Shown here: positions 36,358-46,104 of the stretch, piece by piece
Position numbering within the stretch: the stretch's first letter is position 1
How the letters are laid out: every line of letters begins with the position of its first letter
Assembly: GCF_030694375.1 (NCBI RefSeq)
Contig: NZ_JAUXYL010000022.1
Coordinates: forward strand, 1 to 64,000
Origin: Algoriphagus sp.
Lineage (GTDB): Bacteria > Bacteroidota > Bacteroidia > Cytophagales > Cyclobacteriaceae
Length of the DNA stretch: 64,000 nt
Reading direction: 5' to 3'
The notes under the pieces: model-generated
The model's input: only the letters and a program-made list of their open reading frames with translations
The model's database searches: none
What the model was told of the DNA's origin: nothing
Position numbers and translations under genes: made by a program

Positions 36358-37908
36358 ATGAAAAGAAACCTGCTAACCATTTCAATTTTGGCACTTGCTG
36401 TTTTTTCCTCCTGCGAAAAAAAGGTAGCACCCGAAGTCAAAAACTATTGGCCTCAGGCCGGTGTGACCTATGAGATTTTTGTTCAGTCATTTTATGATTC
36501 CAATGGTGACAGCATCGGAGATTTTAATGGAGTCACTCAGAAGTTGGATTATGTGAAAGAGTTGGGCGCTAATGCGATCTGGTTTATGCCAATCATGCCT
36601 TCCCCAACTTACCATAAATATGATGTGACGGATTACAAGGCCGTTCATCCCGACTATGGTACTATGGAAGATTTCAAAAATCTCCTTGATGAGGCACACA
36701 AGCGCGATATTAAAATCGTTGTTGACCTGATTATCAACCATACCGGAAGCGATCACCCTTGGTTTCTGGAAGCCAAATCCGGTCGGGATAATCCATACCG
36801 GGATTATTATGTTTGGGCTCAGAAAGATACTATTGCTGATTTTTTGAATAAAAAAACGATCACACTAGACTCGGATAATATCAGACAATGGCATGATCCG
36901 GGACAGGGAGAAGATTTTTACTACGGATTTTTCTGGGGAGGAATGCCGGATCTCAATTTTGATAATCCCAAAGTTCGGGAGGAAATTTACGACGTCGGAA
37001 GGTTTTGGCTGGAAGAAATAGGCGTGGACGGATTCCGCTTGGATGCGGCTAAGCATATATTCCCGGATGATCGTCCGCTGGATAATCACGAGTTTTGGAA
37101 GGAATTTCGCTCAAAAATGGAAGCCATCAAGCCGGATGTTTATCTGGTAGGCGAGGTATATGACAAAAAGGAAGTTGTGGCTCCATACCTACCGGGTCTG
37201 CCTGCCCTTTTTAATTTTGATTTCCACTACACGCTTTTGGAGACGATGAATACTGAGAACGGGATGCTTTTGGCTAAAAAACAAAAAGAAGTTCTCGATT
37301 TTTATCAAGCCATTACCCCAAGTTTTATTGATGCTACCTTTTCTTCCAATCACGATCAACCTCGAATTCTGAATGAATTGGGTTCAGATTCCAAGAAATA
37401 CAAACAGGCTATTTCTATTCTTCTAACCATGCCTGGGGCGCCTTATCTGTATTATGGAGAGGAGATCGGAATGCTAGGGTTGAAACCCGATGAGCACATT
37501 CGCGAGCCTTTTCTTTGGGACATAAAAGCCAAAGACACTGGTAGGGCTCAATGGATCAAGGCGAAATATTCCAAAGATTCGACAGTGACTCCTTTGGCTC
37601 AGCAGAGAATGGATCCAAACAGCTATTTCAATCACTACAAAAATCTTATTCAACTCAGAAATTCTTATCCGGCTTTAGCGGTTGGGTCACTTACTCTTCC
37701 GGAATCAGAACTGCAAAAAACGGTGATGGCCTATTTCCGAAAATCAGGTGACCAGGAGATTTTTGTGGTTCACAATGTGGGAAAAGAAGAGGTGGAAATT
37801 GATTTACCTGCTGGATTCAAAGCTGTGATTTTCAGTTTGGGAGAAAGCGAGGAAAAAGCAGACAAATTGAAATTGTCCGGAAACTCAAGTAGGGTTTATT
37901 TGAAATAA
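36358..37908 (+). CDS. GH13 alpha-amylase-family lipoprotein
   Basis: 516 residues from the ATG at 36358, just after the fbaA terminator. The signal peptide ends at a lipobox (VFSSC, Cys19), and the charged residues after the Cys are typical of surface lipoproteins here. GH13 motifs are: VDLIINHTGSDHPW, nucleophile Asp in GFRLDAAKH (about residue 228), Glu in LVGEVYD (about 264), Asp in SSNHDQPR (about 331). It resembles oligo-1,6-glucosidase/neopullulanase-like members that attack malto-oligosaccharides. Surface or periplasmic trimming of amylase products is expected. Ends at a strong terminator. Confidence 0.9.
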   Translation: MKRNLLTISILALAVFSSCEKKVAPEVKNYWPQAGVTYEIFVQSFYDSNGDSIGDFNGVTQKLDYVKELGANAIWFMPIMPSPTYHKYDVTDYKAVHPDYGTMEDFKNLLDEAHKRDIKIVVDLIINHTGSDHPWFLEAKSGRDNPYRDYYVWAQKDTIADFLNKKTITLDSDNIRQWHDPGQGEDFYYGFFWGGMPDLNFDNPKVREEIYDVGRFWLEEIGVDGFRLDAAKHIFPDDRPLDNHEFWKEFRSKMEAIKPDVYLVGEVYDKKEVVAPYLPGLPALFNFDFHYTLLETMNTENGMLLAKKQKEVLDFYQAITPSFIDATFSSNHDQPRILNELGSDSKKYKQAISILLTMPGAPYLYYGEEIGMLGLKPDEHIREPFLWDIKAKDTGRAQWIKAKYSKDSTVTPLAQQRMDPNSYFNHYKNLIQLRNSYPALAVGSLTLPESELQKTVMAYFRKSGDQEIFVVHNVGKEEVEIDLPAGFKAVIFSLGESEEKADKLKLSGNSSRVYLK

Positions 37909-37931
37909 TTTGTAAAAAGAGTTAGACTCTC

Positions 37932-37969
37932 AAAAGGCCCGGAATTGATATTTCGGGCCTTTTTTTTTA
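37932..37969. terminator. Bidirectional terminator
   Basis: AAAAGGCCCGGAA (37932-37944) pairs with TTTCGGGCCTTTT (37951-37963), a 13-bp stem with one G-U, followed by T to 37969. It lies between the GH13 gene (plus) and the convergent outer-membrane gene (minus). Confidence 0.88.
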
Positions 37970-38626
37970 TTCCTTTTTTATAAGTTTTCGTGATATGCCC
38001 AAGCCGAAATTATAGAAGTTGCCATCAAAATCAGACACGAAATAGTGGAGCCCTCCTTCAGGTCGAATTACCCAACCATCGCCAAAATTTATCCCAAAAC
38101 CAAAATTCAATTTTAAGAGTCCATCATCAATCCCACTACCTTCTTCTAAAGAAATCATATAGCTTGGAGAGAGATTAAGCGTCACTTTTTCACCAAGAGG
38201 AAGGGAGAATATTAAGGTTGGGTCTGTCATCCAGTTTTTATCAGCGCCATCTCCAAAATTGAATCCTACAGGAAGGTAAAACGCGAATTTTCCACTTTCA
38301 CTTGAGAATTTTGGTCCAATCGTCAAGCCATTTATTCCATCACCCTTACCTTCATTAAAATTGAATCGGTCATATCTGACGCGAAGTTCAGTCAAATTGC
38401 TTAACCCAAGCCCGGATTGAAAACCAAAATTGTTGAAAATCTTGTTACTTTCTCCATCGTATGCTACTCCGACATTGGAATAAAATGCAGTCATTTCCGC
38501 ATTCCCTTTTCCTACAGATCTCGCTCCTTGAAAATTGGAAGAAAATTGGGCCAGACTGTTGGTTGAAATTGAAAGTAAGCTTCCTACTGCTAAGAAAACT
38601 ACCAGAACTCTTTTTAGATTTTTCAT
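37967..38626 (-). CDS. Outer-membrane beta-barrel-like protein
   Basis: 219 residues from the ATG at 38626. An extension to 38710 would precede the signal peptide. The signal peptide ends near NSLAQ. The mature chain shows alternating hydrophobic strands (LTELRVRYDRFNF, FAFYLPVGFNFGDG, TLNLSPSYMISLEEG) and a C-terminal strand (FYNFGLGISRKL), the pattern of a small outer-membrane barrel. No enzyme motif is visible. Its function is unknown. It reads towards the GH13 terminator. Confidence 0.78.
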   Translation of the reverse strand: MKNLKRVLVVFLAVGSLLSISTNSLAQFSSNFQGARSVGKGNAEMTAFYSNVGVAYDGESNKIFNNFGFQSGLGLSNLTELRVRYDRFNFNEGKGDGINGLTIGPKFSSESGKFAFYLPVGFNFGDGADKNWMTDPTLIFSLPLGEKVTLNLSPSYMISLEEGSGIDDGLLKLNFGFGINFGDGWVIRPEGGLHYFVSDFDGNFYNFGLGISRKLIKKE

Positions 38627-39113
38627 TTTGTATTTGTCGGTGATTATAGTGCTGACACCGCACTTTTTTGTGTTGGGTTTTTGAAAAAAGGGAAGGCCTT
38701 GTGTGATCAAGAATTTCCCTAAGTGATATTAAAAAGATGGAATAGGACCATGCCTTTGAAAAAGCTGAAGCCAGAATTCATTTTTAGGTTTTTCACCGGA
38801 TTAGAGGGGAGGTTTCTGAATATTTAGTGAAAATCCGGTATTTTTTTTCAGTCAAAGTCCTTATATGGCAAAAATTGATAATTGAGTCCGGGTAGATCAA
38901 TTGCTCCAACCCAGTTCAATAAGTCTTTTTAGAGAGTTGTTTTTTTGGTAAAAGATCCCCGATTCGATTTTTGCATTCTTTTGAATAAAGCTTAGATTTA
39001 AGTGACTGTAAGTCTTCCATTTAGCCCGCAAACCATTAAGGCGATGATTTTTTGAACTGCCTTGTGGATTGCAGGAATTTTTCATTAAACCAATTTTTAA
39101 AACCTAACGCACC
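38627..39113. other. Intergenic region without a clear feature
   Basis: 487 bases between divergent genes. I see no gene longer than about 60 codons with coding character. A short AGTGC/GCACT hairpin followed by T (38648-38669, plus strand) lies just upstream of the barrel gene, with no obvious transcript feeding it. The 3' part is the leader of the CHAT gene (a possible A-rich ribosome-binding zone AAACCTAACGCACC at 39100-39113). No repeats noted. Confidence 0.4.
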
Positions 39114-42100
39114 ATGTCAACATTCAAAATCAGGTTAAGAGGTCAGGAGCTTCCCAAAGAAATTTTCCAGCTGGAGGATCAGGCACTTGGCTATTACGAT
39201 GTCACCAAAACTTTCACGGTCGAAAGCTCCACACGGAGTGATGTTCCGGAACATATCTTGGAACTTGCACAGGATGAAATCCTTGAGCTGGACTTTGAGG
39301 ACAATACATTTTGGCTCGGAGACGCAGATTCGGTCAAGCAAATTTTTGCCAAAGAACTCAAACGAAGCGGGGATAGTGAGGAGATTTACCTATCAGGCAC
39401 TATTGAAACCGACGAGCAGGATCGAAGCCTCGTGCAGAAAGTAGCGATCAAAGCTGCCAAGGTTTTTGTGAAAAATAAAGTCATCCGACCCGGAATTAAA
39501 AACCTGGCTATTAAAGCTGAAAATGCTGCATTGAAGTTTGCCGGGAAGACCGTGGAAGATGATAAAGCCGCAGTGCTGCTTTCTGTTTCCAAAGATTTTG
39601 ATTTGGCCGAGGCTGATTTTTCGAAACTGGATCATGCTAAAAAAAGTCTTTTGCTAATTCACGGTACAGGCTCTTCATCCTTGGGTTCTTTTGGAGAAAT
39701 GAAAGGGACAGAGGAGTGGGGTAGGCTCGTTGATTACTACGGAGCGTCCAATCTTCTGGCCCTGCAGCACCGCACGCTTACCTGTAGTCCCTTGCAAAAC
39801 GTTTTGGCTACTCTGGAATCCCTTCCAAATGGGATCGTTCTGGATTTGATTACCCATTCCCGGGGAGGTTTAGTGGCTGATTTGCTGGCCAGATTTGCGG
39901 CTCATCCGGATGGGTTTGGGGAAGATGAGTTGGAAGTGTTAAAAAAAAGTGAGCGTAAAATCGACTTGGATACGATTGCTAAGATTTCCAAGGTACTCAT
40001 ATCCAAATCCATAAAAATCGACCGGGTGGTCCGGGTAGCCTGTCCTGCCAATGGCACTACGCTTGCATCCAAGCGGATGGACATGTTCCTCAATGTGATC
40101 ATCAATTTGATCGGTGCGGCAATCGGAGGCACTACCAATCCAGTTTTTGCCACGATGAAAGAGCTGGTATTGGCCTCTATCGAAACCAAGGATGATGTCA
40201 CGGTGCTTCCAGGTTTGGAGTCAATGAATCCCGAATCTCCATTCATCAAAGTGCTTAATTTCCAAGGAACAGAAAGGGAAATCGATTCTCAGCTAATCGT
40301 CATAGCAGGAAGCAGTGAGCTGAGTTTGGCATTTAAGAGTTTGGTAGTGTTGGTTGGGAAGTTCTTTTTTCGGGGGAAAAATGACCTCGTGGTAGACACC
40401 GCGAGTATGGAGTTTGGAGCAAAGCGAATTCCGGGAAATGTCTACCTCTATCTGGAAGAAACAGGCAAGATTGACCATATTACCTATTTCAAAACTCCAA
40501 AAATCCGTAAAACCATTCAAACCGGGCTTCTCGGAAGGCTGGAAGAATTTTCAGGGAAAAATAGGACCGATGGAATTACTTTCCTCCGCAGTGGTGATCG
40601 GGGAGGCTTCGTATTGGAAGGTGGCAGGTACACCGGGACCGAAGTGAGTGGCAAAAAACCAATTCTGATCTTACTTCCCGGAATCATGGGTTCCAATTTG
40701 AAGGACAAGAATGATTTACTTTGGATCCAATATGGGCGATTTTTAAGAGGTCATCTGAAATATCTCAAACCCCACGATAAAGATTGTATTGACCCGGATT
40801 CACTGATCAAAACTTCCTATAAGAATCTGGGGGAATACCTGAGCAAAAACTACGACGTGGTTGCTTTTCCGTTTGATTGGAGGCTTAGTATGGAAGGAAA
40901 TGCGGCCCTTTTGAATGAAAAAGTAAAGGAGCTCCTGAGCTTTGGACAACCGATTAAAATGGTTGGGCACAGTATGGGGGGAGTTTTGACACGTGATTTT
41001 ATCCTGTATCATCCGGATACCTATCAAGCGCTAAATTCACTTCCCGGCTTTAAAATATTGTTTTTAGGTTCCCCATTGGGAGGTTCTTATCGGATTCCCT
41101 ATGTACTATTTGGTAAAGATGGAATTATCAAACTTTTGGCAAAAATCGACATCAAAAACTCTTCAAAAGACCTTTTGAGTGTCTTTGTGAATTTTCCGGG
41201 TATTCTTGCATTGCTACCCCTAAACAAATCCGGGAAGCATGATTTTTCCGAAAGGTCATTTTGGGAAAAACTGCGCAAGGCCTCGGGAGACGACTCTTGG
41301 CCTATTCCCAACGAGACAGATCTCAAGAATTTTGGCAAGTACCAAGAGCTGATATTACAGCAGGAACATAAAATCAACTACGACAATATTTACTACATCG
41401 CGGGACAGAGTCGACAGAAAAAGTTCACAATCTCTGATCTGGAAATCAAAGATGGACAGCTGATTTTCCATGCAACCCATCAAGGAGATGAAAGTGTGAC
41501 CTGGGAAAGCGGTATTCCTAAAGGTATTTTGGATCGCAATCATTTTTACTACGCCAATGTCACCCATGGAGGGCTTTCTACTGAAAAGAAGATTTTTGGA
41601 GCGATAGAGGATATTTTAAATCAAGGAAAAACCGGACGCTTACAAAATTCACTTCCCAAAGTCCGAGGCGACGAGAAAGATTTCCTTGCCCAAGAGGAAG
41701 AAATCTTTGATCTCAGCGAAGAAAATACCATCAATATGCTGCTTGGGCTAGGCGAGGATGGGGAGCTCAGAGATCACGAAGCTCCAATTCAGGTGAAAGT
41801 TTGCCATGGCGATTTGGTGTTTGCAGATTATCCGGTGTTGGCAGGGCATTTTCAGTTTGACGCGGTATTGACCACGGAGAAGGTGATTGACGGAAAACTG
41901 AATGGGGAACTCTCAAGATTGCTGAGCTTGGGATTATATCCCGGCCCCATCGGCACTCATCAGATAGTGATGGCCAAGGATGTGTCCAATACAGACAAGC
42001 ACTTCAAAGGCACAGTGGTAGTTGGGATGGGTATTCCGGGTGAATTGACTCCTTATCAATTGATGTTGACCGTTTCCAAAGGAATCTCAAGATACCTCAC

Positions 42101-44486
42101 GATTCGAAATGTCAGTGCCGATGAAGATGAAGACTCAGACCAAATCGAAACCAAGGAAATTATGGGCATCTCCATTATTGCTTTGGCCAACTCCTACGGA
42201 GGTTTTTCTAACGACACATCCATCCGATCGATCATTTTGGGGATTCAGGATGCGAACCGAAATATTAAAAAAACCTATGGGGGTAAGGTTAAGGTGATCG
42301 AAGAAATCGAGATCATAGAACTCTTTCATGATCGTGCTTTGGGAATATTGAGGACTGTCAAAAATCTCGAACAGGATGAAAGCAGGGAATACAATATCAG
42401 TGTTCCCCATCTTTCTTTAAGCAAAAAAGTAGGGCGTTTATCCCGAATTCCTTTTGATAACACAGCAGACTGGTGGACCCGAATCAAGGTGACTGAGGAC
42501 TCAGAGGAAAATGTAAGCAGGGGATTTTCCAGGAAAATTCTCATGGCCATGGCCACCAATGGTGCAAGCGAAAAAGAAGTGCCACTTCAGGCAAATGTGA
42601 GAAATATCGAGACTTTGCTGGATGGGATGACTCATAAGAATCAATATGAGCCTGAAATCGCCAAGACCATGTTTGAACTGTTGATTCCATTCGAATTTAA
42701 AGAGGATCTCAAGCGACAGAACAATATTACTTGGGTTTTGGATAAACGGACTGCAAATTTTCCCTGGGAAATGCTTCAGGAGGATATCAATGGTCTTCCA
42801 CTTTGCATCCATGCGGGGATGGTGCGGCAGTTGTCCACACCAAATTTCCGCAAAAATGTCACCAATGTTCAGGATAAAAGAGCACTTGTGGTTGGCGATC
42901 CTGAATTGAAAGGCTTTATGCCACAGCTTAAAGGTGCCGAAAAAGAGGGGGGGTTGGTGACGGATAAACTTAAAAGCAGTGGATTTGAGACGCAAAGCTT
43001 AATCAAAAGTGGAGCACCAGAGATTATTCTGAAGCTTTTTACCCAGAATTATAAAATCATTCACCTTGCCGGTCATGGAGTATTCAGCCAGGATGCGGAC
43101 AAAGGGTCGGGTATGGTCATTGGAAACGGAAATTTTCTGACCACGAGCGATATCGCTCAGATGAGCAAAGTTCCTGAATTTGTCTTTGTGAATTGCTGCT
43201 ATTTGGGCCAAATCGACAGCAAAGCCGAGGATGCCAATCAGTACAGAAACCGGCTTGCAGCCAATATTGGGACGCAACTCATTGAAATCGGAGTCAAAGC
43301 AGTGATTGTAGCAGGCTGGGCAATCGATGATTCGGCTGCGTATGATTTCTGTGAAAAATTCTACGACTGTCTGCTTAGTGGCGTCCCATTTGGTGAGGCT
43401 ACCAAATCAGCCAGAAAATTGATCTTTGAACGCTATAAGGGACGGACCAATACTTGGGGGGCATATCAGTGTTATGGCGATCCATTTTACAAGTTGGATG
43501 GGCTAGGTTCTTCGCAGAGATCAAGTCAGAAATTCTATCTACTTGAAGAAATAGAACTGGAGTTATACAATATGATTTATTCGCTAGAGTCCAAAAATCT
43601 AAGCAATGAACATGCACTCAAAAAGCTCCAAATTCTGGAAGAGGCATTGAAGCAATCCAATCTTTCCAGTGATAAAATTTTGGAATACAAGGCCGAAGTG
43701 TATAACAAGATCGGAGATTATAGCAGAGCGATTTCACTTTATGAAAAGCTGATCAGACTCGAAAAAGCAGGCTATTCATTCAGAGCAATGGAGCAATATT
43801 GTAATATCACCTGCAAATATTGGGTGGAGGAATTTTCCAGATTTCCGAAAAAAAGAGAAGAGGCGATCAAAGGAATCGAGCACGCTATTTTGAGGCTGAA
43901 TAGTCTTTTGGCGCTAGGTGCTACAGCAGAGCGGTTCAGTCTTTTGGGTAGTGCTTATAAGCGTAAATTGATGCTTTTAAAAGCCGGAAATAAAGAGGAA
44001 TTTATCCAGACCTTAGAAAATTCTTCAAAAGCTTATTTTGAAGCAGCGATGATTGCGGATTTTAAAACATCCTACCCTATCAATAATGGCGTTCAGCTTG
44101 GGCGAATCCATCAACTCATTACTGCTAAGGAATTTGTTTTAGATGGGAAGTCCAGAGTGAATTTCGGGAAATTAATCGCTGATTTAGAAAAGCTGATCCA
44201 GTCCAACCCTAAAGAAAAAAAGGATTATTGGGATTTAGTAGCCGAAACTAATCTTTCACTTTCAAGAATAGTAATTGACAAAAAGCCAGCTAAGAAGGAT
44301 TGGGAGCAATTGAAAAACTCCTACGCCGAAGTCTGGATAAAAGCAGGAAGCACCTCAGACAAAAAGGCTGAGGAAGAGCATTTGGAAGTGTTGATAAAAG
44401 GGTTGGAATTGGGAGAATCTGAAGAAGCCAAAGTTTTGAAGGAGTCTTTGAAAAACCTCAAGATGGGATTTGGAGATGGAGTGTGA
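39114..44486 (+). CDS. Giant CHAT-protease protein with two alpha/beta-hydrolase modules
   Basis: 1790 residues, no signal peptide or membrane helix, so cytoplasmic. Module 1 (about residues 160-440): LLIHGTGSSSLGSFGEM near 178 and nucleophile-elbow HSRGG with Ser249. Module 2 (about 510-860): LLPGIMGSNLKD near 518 and GHSMGG with Ser620, as in LCAT/PGAP1-like lipases. Residues about 880-1010 (HGDLVFADYPVLAGHF, LGLYPGPIGTHQ) recall the macro-like domain of M17 peptidases, tentative. The CHAT caspase-like protease spans about 1200-1460: His1321 in HLAGHGVF, Cys1362 in FVNCCYLGQ, and the C-terminal CYGDPFY. The last 300 residues are helical, TPR-like. A single-gene unit between a minus-strand barrel gene and pfkA. 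Substrates are unknown. A defence or regulated-lysis role is inference. Confidence 0.85.
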   Translation: MSTFKIRLRGQELPKEIFQLEDQALGYYDVTKTFTVESSTRSDVPEHILELAQDEILELDFEDNTFWLGDADSVKQIFAKELKRSGDSEEIYLSGTIETDEQDRSLVQKVAIKAAKVFVKNKVIRPGIKNLAIKAENAALKFAGKTVEDDKAAVLLSVSKDFDLAEADFSKLDHAKKSLLLIHGTGSSSLGSFGEMKGTEEWGRLVDYYGASNLLALQHRTLTCSPLQNVLATLESLPNGIVLDLITHSRGGLVADLLARFAAHPDGFGEDELEVLKKSERKIDLDTIAKISKVLISKSIKIDRVVRVACPANGTTLASKRMDMFLNVIINLIGAAIGGTTNPVFATMKELVLASIETKDDVTVLPGLESMNPESPFIKVLNFQGTEREIDSQLIVIAGSSELSLAFKSLVVLVGKFFFRGKNDLVVDTASMEFGAKRIPGNVYLYLEETGKIDHITYFKTPKIRKTIQTGLLGRLEEFSGKNRTDGITFLRSGDRGGFVLEGGRYTGTEVSGKKPILILLPGIMGSNLKDKNDLLWIQYGRFLRGHLKYLKPHDKDCIDPDSLIKTSYKNLGEYLSKNYDVVAFPFDWRLSMEGNAALLNEKVKELLSFGQPIKMVGHSMGGVLTRDFILYHPDTYQALNSLPGFKILFLGSPLGGSYRIPYVLFGKDGIIKLLAKIDIKNSSKDLLSVFVNFPGILALLPLNKSGKHDFSERSFWEKLRKASGDDSWPIPNETDLKNFGKYQELILQQEHKINYDNIYYIAGQSRQKKFTISDLEIKDGQLIFHATHQGDESVTWESGIPKGILDRNHFYYANVTHGGLSTEKKIFGAIEDILNQGKTGRLQNSLPKVRGDEKDFLAQEEEIFDLSEENTINMLLGLGEDGELRDHEAPIQVKVCHGDLVFADYPVLAGHFQFDAVLTTEKVIDGKLNGELSRLLSLGLYPGPIGTHQIVMAKDVSNTDKHFKGTVVVGMGIPGELTPYQLMLTVSKGISRYLTIRNVSADEDEDSDQIETKEIMGISIIALANSYGGFSNDTSIRSIILGIQDANRNIKKTYGGKVKVIEEIEIIELFHDRALGILRTVKNLEQDESREYNISVPHLSLSKKVGRLSRIPFDNTADWWTRIKVTEDSEENVSRGFSRKILMAMATNGASEKEVPLQANVRNIETLLDGMTHKNQYEPEIAKTMFELLIPFEFKEDLKRQNNITWVLDKRTANFPWEMLQEDINGLPLCIHAGMVRQLSTPNFRKNVTNVQDKRALVVGDPELKGFMPQLKGAEKEGGLVTDKLKSSGFETQSLIKSGAPEIILKLFTQNYKIIHLAGHGVFSQDADKGSGMVIGNGNFLTTSDIAQMSKVPEFVFVNCCYLGQIDSKAEDANQYRNRLAANIGTQLIEIGVKAVIVAGWAIDDSAAYDFCEKFYDCLLSGVPFGEATKSARKLIFERYKGRTNTWGAYQCYGDPFYKLDGLGSSQRSSQKFYLLEEIELELYNMIYSLESKNLSNEHALKKLQILEEALKQSNLSSDKILEYKAEVYNKIGDYSRAISLYEKLIRLEKAGYSFRAMEQYCNITCKYWVEEFSRFPKKREEAIKGIEHAILRLNSLLALGATAERFSLLGSAYKRKLMLLKAGNKEEFIQTLENSSKAYFEAAMIADFKTSYPINNGVQLGRIHQLITAKEFVLDGKSRVNFGKLIADLEKLIQSNPKEKKDYWDLVAETNLSLSRIVIDKKPAKKDWEQLKNSYAEVWIKAGSTSDKKAEEEHLEVLIKGLELGESEEAKVLKESLKNLKMGFGDGV

Positions 44487-44521
44487 TACAAAAGTCTAAG
44501 ATTAAGGAAATCCTCTAAAAT

Positions 44522-44553
44522 AAAAGACCCGCAGAATATTTCGCGGGTCTTTT
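44522..44553. terminator. Bidirectional terminator between CHAT gene and pfkA
   Basis: AAAAGACCCGC (44522-44532) pairs perfectly with GCGGGTCTTTT (44543-44553), an 11-bp stem with 10-base loop and flanking A and T runs. It can serve both converging genes. Confidence 0.88.
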
Positions 44554-44555
44554 GG

Positions 44556-45542
44556 TTAGGTTGACAGGATATTTGCAACTCTCAGATCATCTTCATCGAC
44601 TTTCTTGTCATCCACGATGGCTTTGACAATTGGCGTAAATACCACTTTGTGATTAATCAGTCCTGCCATGACATCGTATTTGCCCTGCATCAGACCTTCT
44701 ACTGCGGCTACACCAAGCTTGGAGGCAAGCAGCCTGTCAAAGGAAGTTGGTGCTCCGCCACGCTGTAAGTGTCCCAGGATAGTCACCTTAATATCATAAT
44801 AGGGCAGGAATTTTTTCACTTTATCGGCGATCTCTTGCGCTGAACCACTTTTTCCACCTTCGGCTACAATTACGATGTTTGAAGTTTTCATCGCCTTGGT
44901 TCTAGATTTCAGCTTTTCTATCAGTGATTCGATTGGAGTTTTATTCTCCGGGATGAGTATGGCCGCCGCGGCACTTCCGATTCCTGCATTCACTGCTATA
45001 AAACCGGCATCTCTACCCATTACCTCCACAAAAAATAGTCTGTCATGTGACGTAGCTGTATCTCGGATTTTGTCAATTGCCTCTATTGCCGTATTGCATG
45101 CCGTATCGAAACCAATCGTAGAATCTGTCCCTGAGAGGTCATTGTCAATTGTTCCCGGAAGACCGATAGCCGGAATCCCATATTCTTGGTAAAATAAATG
45201 TGCTCCGGTGAGTGAGCCATCTCCACCAATGACAATCAGCGCATCGATTCCATGGGCTTTTAAATTGGCATAGGCCTTTTTCCTTCCTTCCGGTGTTCGA
45301 AATTCTTCGCTTCGTGCAGACTTCAGGAATGTCCCTCCTCGTTCCAATACATGGGTGATGTTTCTGGAATCAAGTTTTTTAATGTCATTTTGGATCATTC
45401 CTTCGTAACCACGATAGATCCCATACATATCAAGATTGTAATAAAATCCGGCTCGGACAGCGGCACGAATTGCAGCATTCATTCCGGGAGCATCTCCACC
45501 TGAGGTGAGTACGCCAATTTTTTTTATGGTTTTAAGTTCCAT
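44556..45542 (-). CDS. pfkA: ATP-dependent 6-phosphofructokinase
   Basis: 328 residues. Typical PfkA motifs are present: GVLTSGGDAPGMNAAIRA (ATP site), YRGYEGMI, IGGDGSLTGAHLF and LPGTIDNDLSGTDSTIGFDT with the catalytic Asp in TIDND. It phosphorylates fructose-6-phosphate in glycolysis. The start codon abuts the stop of the upstream mgsA gene without any gap, so the two are translationally coupled. Glycolysis and its methylglyoxal bypass are therefore expressed together. Confidence 0.95.
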   Translation of the reverse strand: MELKTIKKIGVLTSGGDAPGMNAAIRAAVRAGFYYNLDMYGIYRGYEGMIQNDIKKLDSRNITHVLERGGTFLKSARSEEFRTPEGRKKAYANLKAHGIDALIVIGGDGSLTGAHLFYQEYGIPAIGLPGTIDNDLSGTDSTIGFDTACNTAIEAIDKIRDTATSHDRLFFVEVMGRDAGFIAVNAGIGSAAAAILIPENKTPIESLIEKLKSRTKAMKTSNIVIVAEGGKSGSAQEIADKVKKFLPYYDIKVTILGHLQRGGAPTSFDRLLASKLGVAAVEGLMQGKYDVMAGLINHKVVFTPIVKAIVDDKKVDEDDLRVANILST

Positions 45543-45914
45543 TTAAGTGTCAGTTAGTGCTTTAAACATGAGCGCTGCAGTCGCTGGATTTGTTGCCAAT
45601 GGGATATTGTGTACATCACAAATCCGCATAAGCATTTGTACATCAGGCTCGTGAGGATGTCTGTCAAGGGGATCGCGAAAGAAAATTACTGCAGTTAGTT
45701 TTTTTTCGGCTGCCATGGCAGCAATTTGAGCATCTCCACCCAAAGGACCTGAGAGCAGTCGTTCTACTTCAAATCCCGCTCTTTCGATATGGGAACCGGT
45801 GGTGCCGGTAGCTACAAGATCAATATCAACACGGTGAAGTGCGTCACGGAATCCACTTAAAAAATGAACCATGTCAGCTTTTTTGCCATCATGGGCGATC
45901 AGGGCAATTTTCAT
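45543..45914 (-). CDS. mgsA: Methylglyoxal synthase
   Basis: 123 residues from the ATG at 45914. A TTG at 45941 lies in frame. The sequence MKIALIAHDGKKADM, the phosphate-binding ATGTTGSHIERAG, catalytic Asp in GPLGGDAQIAA, and FFRDPLDRHPHEPDV are all typical of MgsA. It turns dihydroxyacetone phosphate into methylglyoxal plus phosphate, relieving phosphate-starved glycolysis. It is the first gene of the mgsA-pfkA pair, with no gap. Confidence 0.95.
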   Translation of the reverse strand: MKIALIAHDGKKADMVHFLSGFRDALHRVDIDLVATGTTGSHIERAGFEVERLLSGPLGGDAQIAAMAAEKKLTAVIFFRDPLDRHPHEPDVQMLMRICDVHNIPLATNPATAALMFKALTDT

Positions 45915-46104
45915 GAACAGGTGATAATAGGTTTGATCCAAAGGTAGGAAAAATTCGCATTTCCCTTCTCAGGCAAGAGTTTAAAGACTCAATTATGTAA
46001 ATGAGATTGTAAAATGATTGGTTCATTTTCCTACAGACTAAGCTTTCACTTCCTTAGAGAAATTTCCATTATTTGATCTCAATAGCTATCCGGTCCGAGA
46101 ATGC

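Noticed and set aside
38648..38669. Possible plus-strand terminator AGTGC/GCACT with T run
   Set aside because: The stem has only five pairs, and no plus-strand transcript is expected to reach it.
42501..42995. 164-codon open frame on the minus strand
   Set aside because: It is antisense to the CHAT gene and lacks known motifs. The CHAT frame runs unbroken through it.
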